Of a stretch of DNA of 64,000 nt, positions 8,180 through 17,408 are shown one piece after another. The notes beneath the pieces were generated by a model that saw only the letters and a list, made by a program, of their open reading frames with translations, made no database searches and had not been told where the DNA came from. Each line of letters opens with the position of its first letter. The stretch's first letter is position 1. The position numbers and the translations under genes were made by a program. This DNA is from UBA2330 sp049293015 (GTDB taxonomy: Bacteria > Bacteroidota > Ignavibacteria > Tepidaquicellales > Tepidaquicellaceae). The stretch lies in assembly GCA_049293015.1 (NCBI GenBank), contig JBATSB010000203.1, positions 3,839 to 67,838 on the forward strand, given 5' to 3'.

Positions 8180-9775
8180 CTACTTGATCAGCAGCATTTT
8201 CTTAGTTTCGGAAAAATTATCAGAAGTCAATTTGTAATAATAAATTCCGCTCGACAATCCTTCTGCTGAAAAATCAGTTTCATAAACACCTGTACTTAAA
8301 TTTTCATTAACTATCACAGCTACTTCTTTTCCAATAGAATTAAATACTGCAAGTCTCACAAAATCATTTTTAGAAATCTCAAATTTAATTTTCGTAACCG
8401 GATTGAAAGGGTTTGGATAATTTTGTCCGAGACTGAATTTGTCGGGAACATTACCAGAGATCTGCTGAATACCTATTGGCTCTGGATTTATATAAACTTT
8501 TAAAATATATTCACTTGCAAAACTTGGAGTATTATTCGGCAGATATGCTCTGATACCACCAAAGATATAACCTGCAAAAGTGTTACCTGAAATTTCATTT
8601 AGCTTTATGACTTTGTTCGAATACTGCGGAATCGATGGACTGAGAATAAACTTTGCATTGGTACCAAGCAGTGCAGGCATTTTTGTCGGTGAAATATTTT
8701 CGACAGAAGTACCGTCTGAATTTTTTGTTAATGTCGATATGTCATTAATAAAAGGAACCAGTGAATCTCTTATCTGTTGATTTAAAACTTCATTATAATA
8801 ATACAAACTTGTACCTCCTAGGAATGTAGTATGCATACTTCCATTTGCCGAATTAAAAGCAGACAAATATGAACATGTATATTGACACATTTTTTGCTCA
8901 AAACCAAAGTCAGTTACTGCACCGTTTTCATCTATATAAATTGGATTCATAAAAGGAAGATCGGCATAGCTTCTGAATACCCCGCCATAAAGAGCTAAGT
9001 ACTGGTTTACTCCGTCAGGACTTATAGCAGGAACAAGATTCATATCACGCCTGTGAAATTCGATCGTATCTTCACTTGCACTGTAATCCGAAATATTTAT
9101 ATTAGTACCGTTGTCATTTATTTTAAATTTTCTGATCTGATTTGTATATACCTGATCATTACTGATCGGTGAATAAGCACCGGTAAAAATATGTCCGCCT
9201 GCAAGATAAAAATAATCTCCAAGCTTTTGCATCTCTCCTCCGCAGACTTTCATTCTCTGATCACTGATCTGTCTGACATAAGGTGCAATGGAATTACCAT
9301 TCATAACTGCCTGAATTGTCTGACTGACATCGATTACTGTTAAAGTGGGAAAAGTCAGCAGATCATTAAAAGTACTGTCAAAGCCATACCCGCCTGTTAT
9401 ATATAGTTTTGTACCGTCAAAGTAATACTGCATGTTTGTTGATCTTAACGGATCAGCTACGGTGAAATGCAGATCTGTAAAAATGCTTCTGGAGTAGGTC
9501 ATATTTGTAGAAGGATCGACTACAAAAAAGTTTGTATTAGAATATCTTTTTGGAAAAGCAGTAGGCGGATCAAATCCGTGCATACCGTCTATTCTTCCAC
9601 CGATGAACAACCATTTTCCATTGTCATCTGCAAAAGCAAATGAGTGAATTTTCGGTGAGCCCGGAATATTAACCTGTTCAAGCTGAATGGTATAAGGTTC
9701 ATCAGCTTTTAAAAAAACTGAATTTAAAATAATTAGAAATACGAAAATAAATTTCAGAAATGGGTATCGGGGCAT
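8180..9775 (-). CDS. Kelch-like beta-propeller protein with T9SS sorting domain (paralogue)
   Basis: This 531-residue protein matches the neighbouring kelch-like protein over its whole propeller, with the same order of blades and many identical stretches such as FVVDPSTNMTYSRSIFTDL and RKFKINDNG. It goes directly from the propeller to the sorting domain (NYPNPFNPVTKI from about residue 450, ending KKMLLIK), without the PVELNSF module. A signal peptide covers residues 1-24. The two genes are tandem and 250 bases apart, which indicates local duplication followed by gain or loss of the accessory module. Functions of both are unknown beyond surface display. Confidence 0.85.
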   Translation of the reverse strand: MPRYPFLKFIFVFLIILNSVFLKADEPYTIQLEQVNIPGSPKIHSFAFADDNGKWLFIGGRIDGMHGFDPPTAFPKRYSNTNFFVVDPSTNMTYSRSIFTDLHFTVADPLRSTNMQYYFDGTKLYITGGYGFDSTFNDLLTFPTLTVIDVSQTIQAVMNGNSIAPYVRQISDQRMKVCGGEMQKLGDYFYLAGGHIFTGAYSPISNDQVYTNQIRKFKINDNGTNINISDYSASEDTIEFHRRDMNLVPAISPDGVNQYLALYGGVFRSYADLPFMNPIYIDENGAVTDFGFEQKMCQYTCSYLSAFNSANGSMHTTFLGGTSLYYYNEVLNQQIRDSLVPFINDISTLTKNSDGTSVENISPTKMPALLGTNAKFILSPSIPQYSNKVIKLNEISGNTFAGYIFGGIRAYLPNNTPSFASEYILKVYINPEPIGIQQISGNVPDKFSLGQNYPNPFNPVTKIKFEISKNDFVRLAVFNSIGKEVAVIVNENLSTGVYETDFSAEGLSSGIYYYKLTSDNFSETKKMLLIK

Positions 9776-9811
9776 TTCACTATAATTTTTATTTAGTTAA
9801 TATTAATAGTT

Positions 9812-11776
9812 TTAATTTGAAACTTCTGTCCAGTCATTATTTTCTTTAATCAGAGTAATTAATTCATCTACAGCAATTTCAGTATCTATACTTTTCTTTA
9901 CTACTTCCCTGCCTTTGTATAATGTAATTTTTCCCGGACCACTGCCAACATAGCCGTAATCAGCATCTGCCATTTCTCCCGGACCGTTTACGATGCATCC
10001 CATTATTGCAATCTTCAGACCTTTGAGATGATCGGTTCTCTTTCTGATCTTAGCAGTTGTTTCCTGCAGGTCAAACAAAGTCCTGCCGCATGACGGACAT
10101 GAGATGTAATCTGTTCTCGAAATTCTTGTCCGCGTCGCCTGTAATATTCCGAAACTTATGCTGTTGATATTTTTTAAATCAGTTTTATATGACTCTATCC
10201 ATACACCGTCTCCCAATCCGTCAAGCAATAATCCACCGATGTCAGTAGAAGTGTACACCATTAGTTCATCATCGGTCAAATCTTTTTTATCCGGAAAGTC
10301 TCTCTTGATAATGACAGGCAAATCGATATTGTTATTTATAAGTTCGATGAATGCTCTTCTTAACTCAGCCATTGCATTTGGATTATCAGTTGACAGGATC
10401 AGAATGAAATTCTTTTCATCCGATAATTTTTCCAAAAGCTCTTTATCCAGGTCGTCTAAAGTAACTTCCAAAAAATTAAATTTATCCGATACTTCAGCAT
10501 CTCCCATATAATCTTCTACTGTCATTAATGGAAATGAATCTTCTTTCAGATCAGACTGCTCAGCACTGACCCAGTATTCATGATCAAAAACTTTATTCAG
10601 TGTACCGGGCAATTTATAATCAATGTCATTTTTCCCAAGATATAAAAAATCAAAAGCTGTATCTCCGATGTTCCATTTATCAAGTGATTCACTGTAAAAA
10701 TAACCGAGTTCTTTTAATGCATAATGACCTTTGCGAATATTTTCATTAGCACTTATGAAAACTACATGAACATTACTGCCACCCACCTTATAAATTTCAG
10801 TTGTGTCTCTTCTTTTAAAATCAAAGGGATTTAATGGGTTCTCATTGACCGGCGGAATTTCTTTTTGCTCTGATGCTCTTGAGGAATATCTTTTCACAAG
10901 ATCGATACATACAGGTATTTCGAATTCAGGTTCTTCAGTTAGCGAAACTCTGATTGTATCACCAATACCGTCTTCTAATAATGCACCTATACCGACTGCT
11001 GATTTAATACGACCGTCTTCACCGTCACCTGCTTCGGTCACACCGAGGTGTAGCGGATAGTTCATAGACTCAATCAGCATTTTATTTATCAATAGTCTGT
11101 ATGCTTCTATCATTACTTTTGGATTACTGGCTTTCATGGAAAGGACAATTTCGTGATAATCATTTTCTTCACAGATCCTTACAAACTCTAATGCAGACTC
11201 AACCATTCCAAGCGGAGTATCCCCGAAGCGACTCATTATCCTATCTGAGAGTGATCCGTGATTAGTGCCGATCCTCATTGCAGTGCCGTATTCTTTACAA
11301 ATCTTTACAAGCGGCGTAAACTTTTTTCTGATCCTCTCAAGTTCATTTTCATAAGAGTAATCTGAATAATCTATAGTTTCAAATTTCTTTCTGTCTGCAT
11401 AATTTCCCGGATTCACTCTTACTTTCTCTACAATTCGCGCTGCTACTTCAGCAGCATTCGGAGTGAAATGAATGTCAGCGATCAAAGGAGTTTTGTATCC
11501 TCTTTTACGCAGTTCATTTTTTATATTCTCTAAATTGTTTGCTTCATTAATGCTCGGCGCAGTAATACGGACATACTCGCCGCCTGCTTCGATTATCCTG
11601 ATCGACTGTTCGACAGTAGCAATTGTATCCATAGTATCAGTAGTCGTCATCGACTGAATACGGATCGGATTATTTCCCCCTAAAGGAATATCCCCTATTT
11701 TTACTTCTCGTGTGATAAATCTTGAATAGGAAGTTAAACTGTTGCAGTATTTTATGGACTGGGTTTCTGTTTGCAA
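9812..11776 (-). CDS. ispG: (E)-4-hydroxy-3-methylbut-2-enyl-diphosphate synthase, large form
   Basis: IspG (GcpE) converts MEcPP to HMBPP, the step before IspH, using a [4Fe-4S] cluster. An N-terminal TIM barrel begins near IGDIPLGGNNPIRIQSM. The C-terminal reductase-like part holds the cluster cysteines C560 and C563 (CPSCG) and C594 (GCIVNGPGE), with the Glu ligand at 601. At 654 residues it is the three-domain form with a roughly 250-residue insert (about 280-530), known from plants, Chlamydiae and Bacteroidota, rather than the approximately 370-residue E. coli form. The start is TTG at 11776; no ATG precedes the conserved region. It is last in the kup-to-ispG run. Confidence 0.95.
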   Translation of the reverse strand: MQTETQSIKYCNSLTSYSRFITREVKIGDIPLGGNNPIRIQSMTTTDTMDTIATVEQSIRIIEAGGEYVRITAPSINEANNLENIKNELRKRGYKTPLIADIHFTPNAAEVAARIVEKVRVNPGNYADRKKFETIDYSDYSYENELERIRKKFTPLVKICKEYGTAMRIGTNHGSLSDRIMSRFGDTPLGMVESALEFVRICEENDYHEIVLSMKASNPKVMIEAYRLLINKMLIESMNYPLHLGVTEAGDGEDGRIKSAVGIGALLEDGIGDTIRVSLTEEPEFEIPVCIDLVKRYSSRASEQKEIPPVNENPLNPFDFKRRDTTEIYKVGGSNVHVVFISANENIRKGHYALKELGYFYSESLDKWNIGDTAFDFLYLGKNDIDYKLPGTLNKVFDHEYWVSAEQSDLKEDSFPLMTVEDYMGDAEVSDKFNFLEVTLDDLDKELLEKLSDEKNFILILSTDNPNAMAELRRAFIELINNNIDLPVIIKRDFPDKKDLTDDELMVYTSTDIGGLLLDGLGDGVWIESYKTDLKNINSISFGILQATRTRISRTDYISCPSCGRTLFDLQETTAKIRKRTDHLKGLKIAIMGCIVNGPGEMADADYGYVGSGPGKITLYKGREVVKKSIDTEIAVDELITLIKENNDWTEVSN

Positions 11777-11797
11777 ATTTATATTACACTAAAATAA

Positions 11798-12769
11798 TTA
11801 TAGTTTCTTACTTTCCTGAAATAAAACTTTCTTTTCTTCTTCAGTCAGGCTCTGATATCCGCCTTCGCTAAGTTTATCTAGAATAGCATCAATTTTATCC
11901 TGAGCATCTTTCTGCCTGGTTTCCATTTCCTTTTTGTAATCAGTAAGTTCAAGTTCTTTATATTTTGCGTCGGGTACATTTTCTTTTTTAGTCTTTGATC
12001 CGTTACTATACACCGGAGGTGCGTATGATTTTTTCTCCCGTGAAAGATTATTAAATTTATTCTTTAATAATGTAGTATTAAAAAGACCACCGGGTTTTTT
12101 AAATACTATCATCATATAAATAAGTCCAACAACACCTCCGCCAAGATGAGCCATGTGCGCTATCTGACTGTCAGTTCCGCCGGCTACTGCAAACACTTCT
12201 AAAAGCATATAAAAGATCACCAGGTATTTTGCTTTTACAGGAATGATGCCATAAATAAAAATTTTTCTGTCAGGGAAAAGATATCCGAATGCAACGAGTA
12301 TTCCGTAAATAGCACCCGAAGCTCCGACAGTTGGTCCGACAGATGTAAAAAGCGGTGCAATCAAAAGATTACATAAACCTGCACCTACTCCGCAAAGAAG
12401 ATAATAATACATAAATCTTTTCTGTCCCCACATATTCTCAAGCTCAACGCCAAACATCCATAAAGCAAACATATTCAGGAGCAGATGAAAAAATCCGCCA
12501 TGCAGGAACATGTATGTAAATAATTGCCACGGATAAAAAGAAAGCTCGATGATCTGTCCGAGACTATTTCTGAATAAAACTGGTGTTAATGGGTTTAGTG
12601 CAAAATATTTTGTGATCAGAAGATCTACAGACATTCCATCGATCTGAAATCCGGAAAGAATTAAATTGAAGATCAGGTATATTGCAACATTCGAAACTAA
12701 TAAAATCTTTATGACCGGCGGGAATAATGTGAAACCACCGAACATCCCCGGTCTTTTGTAACTATTCAT
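11798..12769 (-). CDS. Rhomboid-family intramembrane serine protease
   Basis: Rhomboids cleave transmembrane substrates inside the bilayer with a Ser-His dyad. Seen: S151 in GASGAIYG, H208 in HMAHLGGG, and the oxyanion residues H95 and N99 in HLLLNMFALW, within six predicted membrane helices. After the core there is a charged cytoplasmic tail of about 100 residues ending with the helix LSEGGYQSLTEEEKKVLF, a tail also seen on Bacteroidota rhomboids. The gene ends 21 bases before ispG and begins one base after the nucleotidyltransferase stop, so it is part of one transcript. Its substrate is unknown. Confidence 0.92.
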   Translation of the reverse strand: MNSYKRPGMFGGFTLFPPVIKILLVSNVAIYLIFNLILSGFQIDGMSVDLLITKYFALNPLTPVLFRNSLGQIIELSFYPWQLFTYMFLHGGFFHLLLNMFALWMFGVELENMWGQKRFMYYYLLCGVGAGLCNLLIAPLFTSVGPTVGASGAIYGILVAFGYLFPDRKIFIYGIIPVKAKYLVIFYMLLEVFAVAGGTDSQIAHMAHLGGGVVGLIYMMIVFKKPGGLFNTTLLKNKFNNLSREKKSYAPPVYSNGSKTKKENVPDAKYKELELTDYKKEMETRQKDAQDKIDAILDKLSEGGYQSLTEEEKKVLFQESKKL

Positions 12770-12770
12770 T

Positions 12771-13499
12771 TTAAATTATTATACTTTGGGCTTTTTCGTA
12801 ATCACTGACAGTGTCAATTTCCATGCAGCCGAACATTGCAACGTCCTCTGCATATATACTGTTCCCTTGATTTGAATTATCAATCACTTCCTGAAATGAA
12901 GCTTCATAAAACTCATTGATAATGTTTTCTTTTGTAATTTTTCTGTCTAATATATGAAATAGCTCTTTCATAAAATATGTAGAAAACTTTTCGATTCCAA
13001 TAGATTCGCCTGCAGATTTTGAAATTGAAATTTCTTTGCCGATCTCCAGTACTTTATTTTTATCATCAAGAATAACTTTTATCTGCTCCTCATCAAGATC
13101 TTTTGTAAAATTTACAGCAATACAATTATCATGAGTACTTTCAAGCAGCTTACCAATAATTTTTTTGTCAAAAAGAATATCGCTGTCGAGCAGAAGTATA
13201 TCATCTTTTATAAAATCCTTTGTCATCCAGAGAGAATATGAATTATTATTAATCTCATAACCCGGATTTGTAATGAATCTCATATTGAGATCCGGGAAAT
13301 TTTCTTTAAGATATTCTTTTATCATATTTTCCAGATATCCTGTGACAAAAATAAATTCATCTATTCCATATTCTTTTACATTATCAATTGTCCTGTGAAG
13401 AAGATTTTTATCTCTTACATTAAGAAGACATTTGGGTGTGTTATCAGTAAGAGGTCTGAGACGTCTTGAGACACCGGCTGCTAAAATTACTGCCTGCAT
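12771..13499 (-). CDS. Sugar/alcohol-phosphate nucleotidyltransferase
   Basis: The protein begins MQAVILAAGVSRRLRPLT followed by PKCLL, the nucleotide-binding signature of NTP transferases; LLLDSDILFD near residue 100 carries the metal-binding Asp pair. Length (242 residues) and pattern resemble LicC- and inositol-phosphate cytidylyltransferase-type enzymes. Its start codon overlaps the final base of the upstream CDP-alcohol phosphotransferase gene, so the two are translationally coupled. Inference: it activates an alcohol phosphate with CTP to make the CDP-alcohol used by that neighbour. The actual alcohol (inositol, choline, glycerol or another) is not decided by the sequence. Confidence 0.85.
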   Translation of the reverse strand: MQAVILAAGVSRRLRPLTDNTPKCLLNVRDKNLLHRTIDNVKEYGIDEFIFVTGYLENMIKEYLKENFPDLNMRFITNPGYEINNNSYSLWMTKDFIKDDILLLDSDILFDKKIIGKLLESTHDNCIAVNFTKDLDEEQIKVILDDKNKVLEIGKEISISKSAGESIGIEKFSTYFMKELFHILDRKITKENIINEFYEASFQEVIDNSNQGNSIYAEDVAMFGCMEIDTVSDYEKAQSIII

Positions 13500-14359
13500 T
13501 ATTTTTTCTTAAATGAATTAATGACCGATCTCTGCCAGAGAAATAGTATTAGAAAGATCAGATTACCTAAAGTCACTGCAGATATCAGGTAAAGATCGAT
13601 TCTGTTAAAGATTGAAAAGATTATTAAAGCGACCATGTGAGTGGTAGAGCCTATCCAGCTCCATGCTCTCAGCAGAGTTTTATTTTTTCTTTTGTACTCC
13701 TCAGGAGTTACATCAAGTACAAAATATTTGGTTGATCTCTTTTGGAATTTGCTATAAGACAAATAAGATGAGATAAGTAATTTTTCAATAAATTTACCTT
13801 TTACTTTTTCAAGTTCTTCCATCTCCTCTGTATATTCACTTATCTCCTCATCTAATCCGGAAGCTTTCTGATACACATATTCAAGATACATATTTCTGTA
13901 ATTATCAAAGAACATATTCTGCAGAGCTTTTGAAGCACCGGCAGTGATAGTAAGAGTCCAGCTAAATAATGCATCTCCGGTTATATGCGTCATCGCAATT
14001 CCAAGCCCGAGGAAAACTGATACTGATGTTATGTAATCAATGAATCCGTCAATCACTCTTCCAATTCTTGTCCCGTTCTTTTTTAGACGGGCGAGCTGAC
14101 CGTCCATGCAGTCTAAAGTATTGCAAATGAAAAAGCTCAATGAACCAAGGAGTAAAAATTCATAAGTACCAAATCCGTATAATACACCAGATAGGATCCC
14201 AAACATCAGAGCGACTATGGAAATATGATTTGGTGTTATATTTGTATTATAGATCAGTTTTACAAATACAAATGATATTGGTCTGAAAAAATATAAGTCA
14301 AGAATTTCTTCCGAATCTACTGTTTTTAGAGATTGTTTAAATTCAGAAATTAAAGACAT
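13499..14359 (-). CDS. CDP-alcohol phosphatidyltransferase-family protein
   Basis: A 286-residue integral membrane enzyme with the family signature at about residues 84-112: D-x3-DG-x2-AR-x8-G-x3-D-x3-D, read here as DCMDGQLAR followed by GRVIDGFIDY. These enzymes join an alcohol phosphate from a CDP-alcohol to a second alcohol, using two metal ions held by the aspartates. About six helices flank a charged cytoplasmic stretch (residues 165-195). Coupling to the nucleotidyltransferase suggests a two-step pathway for a phospholipid headgroup or a phosphodiester solute such as di-inositol phosphate; that is inference. Confidence 0.88.
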   Translation of the reverse strand: MSLISEFKQSLKTVDSEEILDLYFFRPISFVFVKLIYNTNITPNHISIVALMFGILSGVLYGFGTYEFLLLGSLSFFICNTLDCMDGQLARLKKNGTRIGRVIDGFIDYITSVSVFLGLGIAMTHITGDALFSWTLTITAGASKALQNMFFDNYRNMYLEYVYQKASGLDEEISEYTEEMEELEKVKGKFIEKLLISSYLSYSKFQKRSTKYFVLDVTPEEYKRKNKTLLRAWSWIGSTTHMVALIIFSIFNRIDLYLISAVTLGNLIFLILFLWQRSVINSFKKK

Positions 14360-14379
14360 TTTTTAAAAAATTAATTATT

Positions 14380-16290
14380 TTAGAGTTCGACTTGAGTACC
14401 TACTTCAAAAACCCTCTGCGGCGGTATGTTAAAAAATTCCGTAGCCCTTTGAGCATTATTTGAAAGTAATATAAAAAGTTTGTTTCTTAAAAGTTTAAAT
14501 CCCTTTTCATTTCCGGGAATCAGGGTTTCTCTTCCAAGGAAGAAAGTAGTTTTGTTCAGATCCATCTGAATATTACCTTTCTTTAAAAGTTCAATAATAT
14601 TCTGAATATTGGTGACGTCCATATAACCGTAATTTGCAATAACCCTGTAAAATCCTTCTGTAGGCTCTTGTATTTCAAGCCTGTCTTCCTGTTTGATATG
14701 CGGTACTTTTTGAATAATGATAGTAAGTATAATTACCTGCTTGTGTAAAAGTCTGTTATGCTTAATATTCTGGATAAGCGGAGGAGGAGTTCCATCCTTA
14801 TTACTGGACATATAAATCGCTGTTCCTGGAATGGCAATTAATCTGATACTTAGAATTTCAGTTACAAAATACTCCAGTGAAGTTGTCTGCTGTTTGATCG
14901 TTTCAAGAAGTTTTTTTCTACCATTATTCCATGTCTTCATAATTATATAGATCATTAGACCAATTGCAAGCGGAACCCATCCGCCCTGGAATATCTTCAG
15001 CATATTTGCACCCCAGAATGAAATGTCGAGTGTTATGAAAAAGAGAACAACAACTACGGCAATTATTTTATTCCAGTGCCAGAGCTTTATTGTTGTAATC
15101 AATAGTAAAATAGTCGTCATCAGCATAGTAGTAGTAACAGCAATTCCATAAGCAGATGCAAGATTACTAGAGGACTTAAAACTAATTACCAAAGCTATAG
15201 TAGCAAAGAAAAGCATAGTGTTCAATTGAGGAATGTAGATCTGTCCTCTTTCATCTTCAGAAGTATGTACGATCTTCATTCTTGGCAGATATCCGAGCTG
15301 CAGAGCCTGAAATGTCAGAGAAAATGCTCCTGATATAACAGCCTGAGAAGCAATTACAGCTGCAAAAGTTGCAAGGATGACTAATGGATACAATGCCCAT
15401 TCCGGTGCAAGAATATAGAAAGGATTTTTTGCAGCATCCGGATTTCTTAAAAGCAAAGCACCCTGACCAAAATAATTCATCAGAAGACATGGCAATACCA
15501 AAATAAACCATGTGATCTTGATCGGCTTTCTTCCGAAATGTCCCATATCAGCATAAAGTGCTTCACCACCGGTGACAACCAGAAATACAGCTCCGAGTAT
15601 CACAAATCCGTGAAAGCCGTTTTCTATAAAAAAATTTACAGCATAATAAGGATTTATTGATAAAAAAATTTCCGGGCTTTCCAATGCTGAGACAATTCCT
15701 AATGCTGCAATTACAATGAACCATGTAAAAGTGACGGGACCAAATATTTTCCCAATACCGCTCGTTCCTCTTTTCTGGACACTGAATAATACAATTAAAA
15801 TTATTATTGTTAATGGTATAATATATGGTTCAAAAAATGGAGTAGCAATATTTAATCCTTCTACTGCTGACAAAACAGAAATAGCAGGTGTAATAATACT
15901 GTCACCGTACAGTAATGCAGCTCCGAAAAGTCCAAACAGCAGAATCATAGAACTGATCCATTTACTTTTGAATTTAGACCTTCTGAGAAGAGACATTAAT
16001 GCAAGTATACCACCTTCTCCGTCATTGTCTGCACGCATTATTATTGAGATATATTCAATCGATATAATCAAAATTAATGCCCAAAAAATCAGTGATAATA
16101 CTCCAAGTATATTTTCTTTTAACGGAGCAATTGCATGCGGACCGTGGAAACATTCCCTCAGTGCATACAGCGGACTAGTACCTATATCACCAAATACTAC
16201 TCCAAGTGCACCTAAGCAAAGTAATGCAAGATATTTTCCGCTTTTATTATTACCCTGTGTTTTTGTTGTATCGGGAAGTTCCTTATTCAC
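14380..16290 (-). CDS. kup: Low-affinity potassium uptake protein Kup
   Basis: Kup proteins import K+ with protons through about 12 membrane helices. The N-terminal signature GALGVVFGDIGTSPLYAL is present, followed by NDGEGGILALMSLL in the first loop and a hydrophilic C-terminal domain from about residue 455. The length of 636 residues is typical. The start is GTG at 16290. Kup is first in a five-gene minus-strand run with gaps of 20, -1, 1 and 21 bases, so its promoter in the upstream 357-base region probably drives the whole group. Confidence 0.95.
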   Translation of the reverse strand: MNKELPDTTKTQGNNKSGKYLALLCLGALGVVFGDIGTSPLYALRECFHGPHAIAPLKENILGVLSLIFWALILIISIEYISIIMRADNDGEGGILALMSLLRRSKFKSKWISSMILLFGLFGAALLYGDSIITPAISVLSAVEGLNIATPFFEPYIIPLTIIILIVLFSVQKRGTSGIGKIFGPVTFTWFIVIAALGIVSALESPEIFLSINPYYAVNFFIENGFHGFVILGAVFLVVTGGEALYADMGHFGRKPIKITWFILVLPCLLMNYFGQGALLLRNPDAAKNPFYILAPEWALYPLVILATFAAVIASQAVISGAFSLTFQALQLGYLPRMKIVHTSEDERGQIYIPQLNTMLFFATIALVISFKSSSNLASAYGIAVTTTMLMTTILLLITTIKLWHWNKIIAVVVVLFFITLDISFWGANMLKIFQGGWVPLAIGLMIYIIMKTWNNGRKKLLETIKQQTTSLEYFVTEILSIRLIAIPGTAIYMSSNKDGTPPPLIQNIKHNRLLHKQVIILTIIIQKVPHIKQEDRLEIQEPTEGFYRVIANYGYMDVTNIQNIIELLKKGNIQMDLNKTTFFLGRETLIPGNEKGFKLLRNKLFILLSNNAQRATEFFNIPPQRVFEVGTQVEL

Positions 16291-16647
16291 AAAATTATTC
16301 AGAATATGTCCTTTTTATTTTCATGCTGTTTCCGGACTTTAAATAACTTTGAAAATTCAGAAAATTATCTCGGAAGGAATACTGATTATTCAAATTTTAT
16401 GAAATGAGTGTATAAAAATTTCAATTTTTACTGTAGCTATTTTTAAAGGTTAAAAATAATTCATATAATTATAAATTACAATTTATATAAGATTAACACT
16501 GAATTCATTTGAGATTGAATTATTTTTAAAAATTAAATTCTATTTTGTATTTAATAATAAAATTTTAGAGTTATCTCAACAAAAGATTGATTTTTAGGAG
16601 TTTCATTTTTTTTATTAAATAAAGAACTTTATTAAAATTTAAAAAAC
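16291..16647. other. Divergent intergenic region between kup and a GNAT gene
   Basis: 357 bases of very AT-rich sequence from which two transcripts diverge. Promoters must lie here. No convincing hairpin, riboswitch, repeat array or small gene was found. Confidence 0.6.
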
Positions 16648-17175
16648 ATGATAACTATATCTGAAATTAACAAAAACAATCATCATTATTTAAACAAATG
16701 TGATGAAGAATTTGAAATTTCTACTGAATATAAAATAGAATTTACAGAAGATAGTTTTAAGCTTAGAGAAATTGCAGTAAATCCTTATTCGAAAAGATAT
16801 GACAACATAAAAATAGATTCGACCGAACTTATTACCGGATCTGATACAGTTATTTATTTTGGCTTTTACAAAGATGAATTAGCCGGACAGGTATTTTTGA
16901 AAAGGTATTGGAATAATTTTGCATGGCTGGAAATTTCCATAAAGCAAAAATTCCGGAGAAAGGGAGTTGGAAAAGAATTGATCAGAGCTTCAGTAAATTG
17001 GTCTAAAGAAAAAAAACTTCACGGGATAATGATAGAGACTCAAAATAATAATGTAGCTGCCTGTAAGTTTTATGAATCATGCGGATTCACTCTTGGAGGA
17101 TTTGATTTAAATTTATACAAAGGAATTGAAAAACATAAAAATGAAGTTGCTTTGTTCTGGTATTTAAATTTCTGA
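16648..17175 (+). CDS. GNAT acetyltransferase, streptothricin acetyltransferase-like
   Basis: A 175-residue N-acetyltransferase. The acetyl-CoA pyrophosphate loop is FRRKGVGKELI at about 112-122; the C-terminal half reads ETQNNNVAACKFYESCGF and ends EVALFWYL, a combination typical of the streptothricin acetyltransferase (Sat) group of GNATs. Those enzymes inactivate streptothricin by acetylating its beta-lysine. Resemblance in this segment does not prove antibiotic resistance: many genomic homologues have other substrates. It is a single gene with its own promoter, followed by the octamer-repeat region. Confidence 0.8.
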   Translation: MITISEINKNNHHYLNKCDEEFEISTEYKIEFTEDSFKLREIAVNPYSKRYDNIKIDSTELITGSDTVIYFGFYKDELAGQVFLKRYWNNFAWLEISIKQKFRRKGVGKELIRASVNWSKEKKLHGIMIETQNNNVAACKFYESCGFTLGGFDLNLYKGIEKHKNEVALFWYLNF

Positions 17176-17192
17176 TTTCAAACACAGGTATT

Positions 17193-17392
17193 TGCCTCAA
17201 AGGCTCAAAGACTCTAAGACTCTAAGTTTTAAAAACTCAAAAGCTCAAAGACTTTAAAATTCGAAGACTCTAAAACTCATTTTTTTTTAATATTAAAATT
17301 AAAAACTTTCTTTGAGCCTTAAAGCCTTCGAGACGAATGATATTAAAAAATGTTTTTTAAAAACTTTCTTAGAGCCTTCGAGACTTTGAGGC
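17193..17392. repeat. Inverted arrays of octanucleotide repeats
   Basis: From 17193 to 17280 the sequence reads as eleven consecutive 8-base units close to AGACTCTA or AGGCTCAA. At 17311-17334 and 17369-17392 come two shorter arrays of the reverse complement (TTTGAGCC, TTCGAGAC, TTTGAGGC), each preceded by the same AAAAACTTTCTT lead-in. The arrays can fold into a long imperfect hairpin lying between two convergent genes, so they may end transcription in both directions. Related arrays occur at 24382-24465 and 30648-30939. Confidence 0.85.
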
Positions 17393-17408
17393 AATTTATT
17401 TTAACGTT

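Noticed and set aside
8019..8237. Plus-strand open frame of 72 codons between the kelch-like genes
   Set aside because: It runs into the antisense of the T9SS sorting domain, has no recognisable features and poor composition for a protein.
16291..16647. c-di-AMP or other riboswitch upstream of kup
   Set aside because: No conserved stem set or G-rich core could be found in either orientation; the region is plain AT-rich sequence.
16648..17175. Acquired antibiotic-resistance cassette
   Set aside because: The acetyltransferase resembles streptothricin acetyltransferases, but there is no integron, IS element or codon-use change around it.
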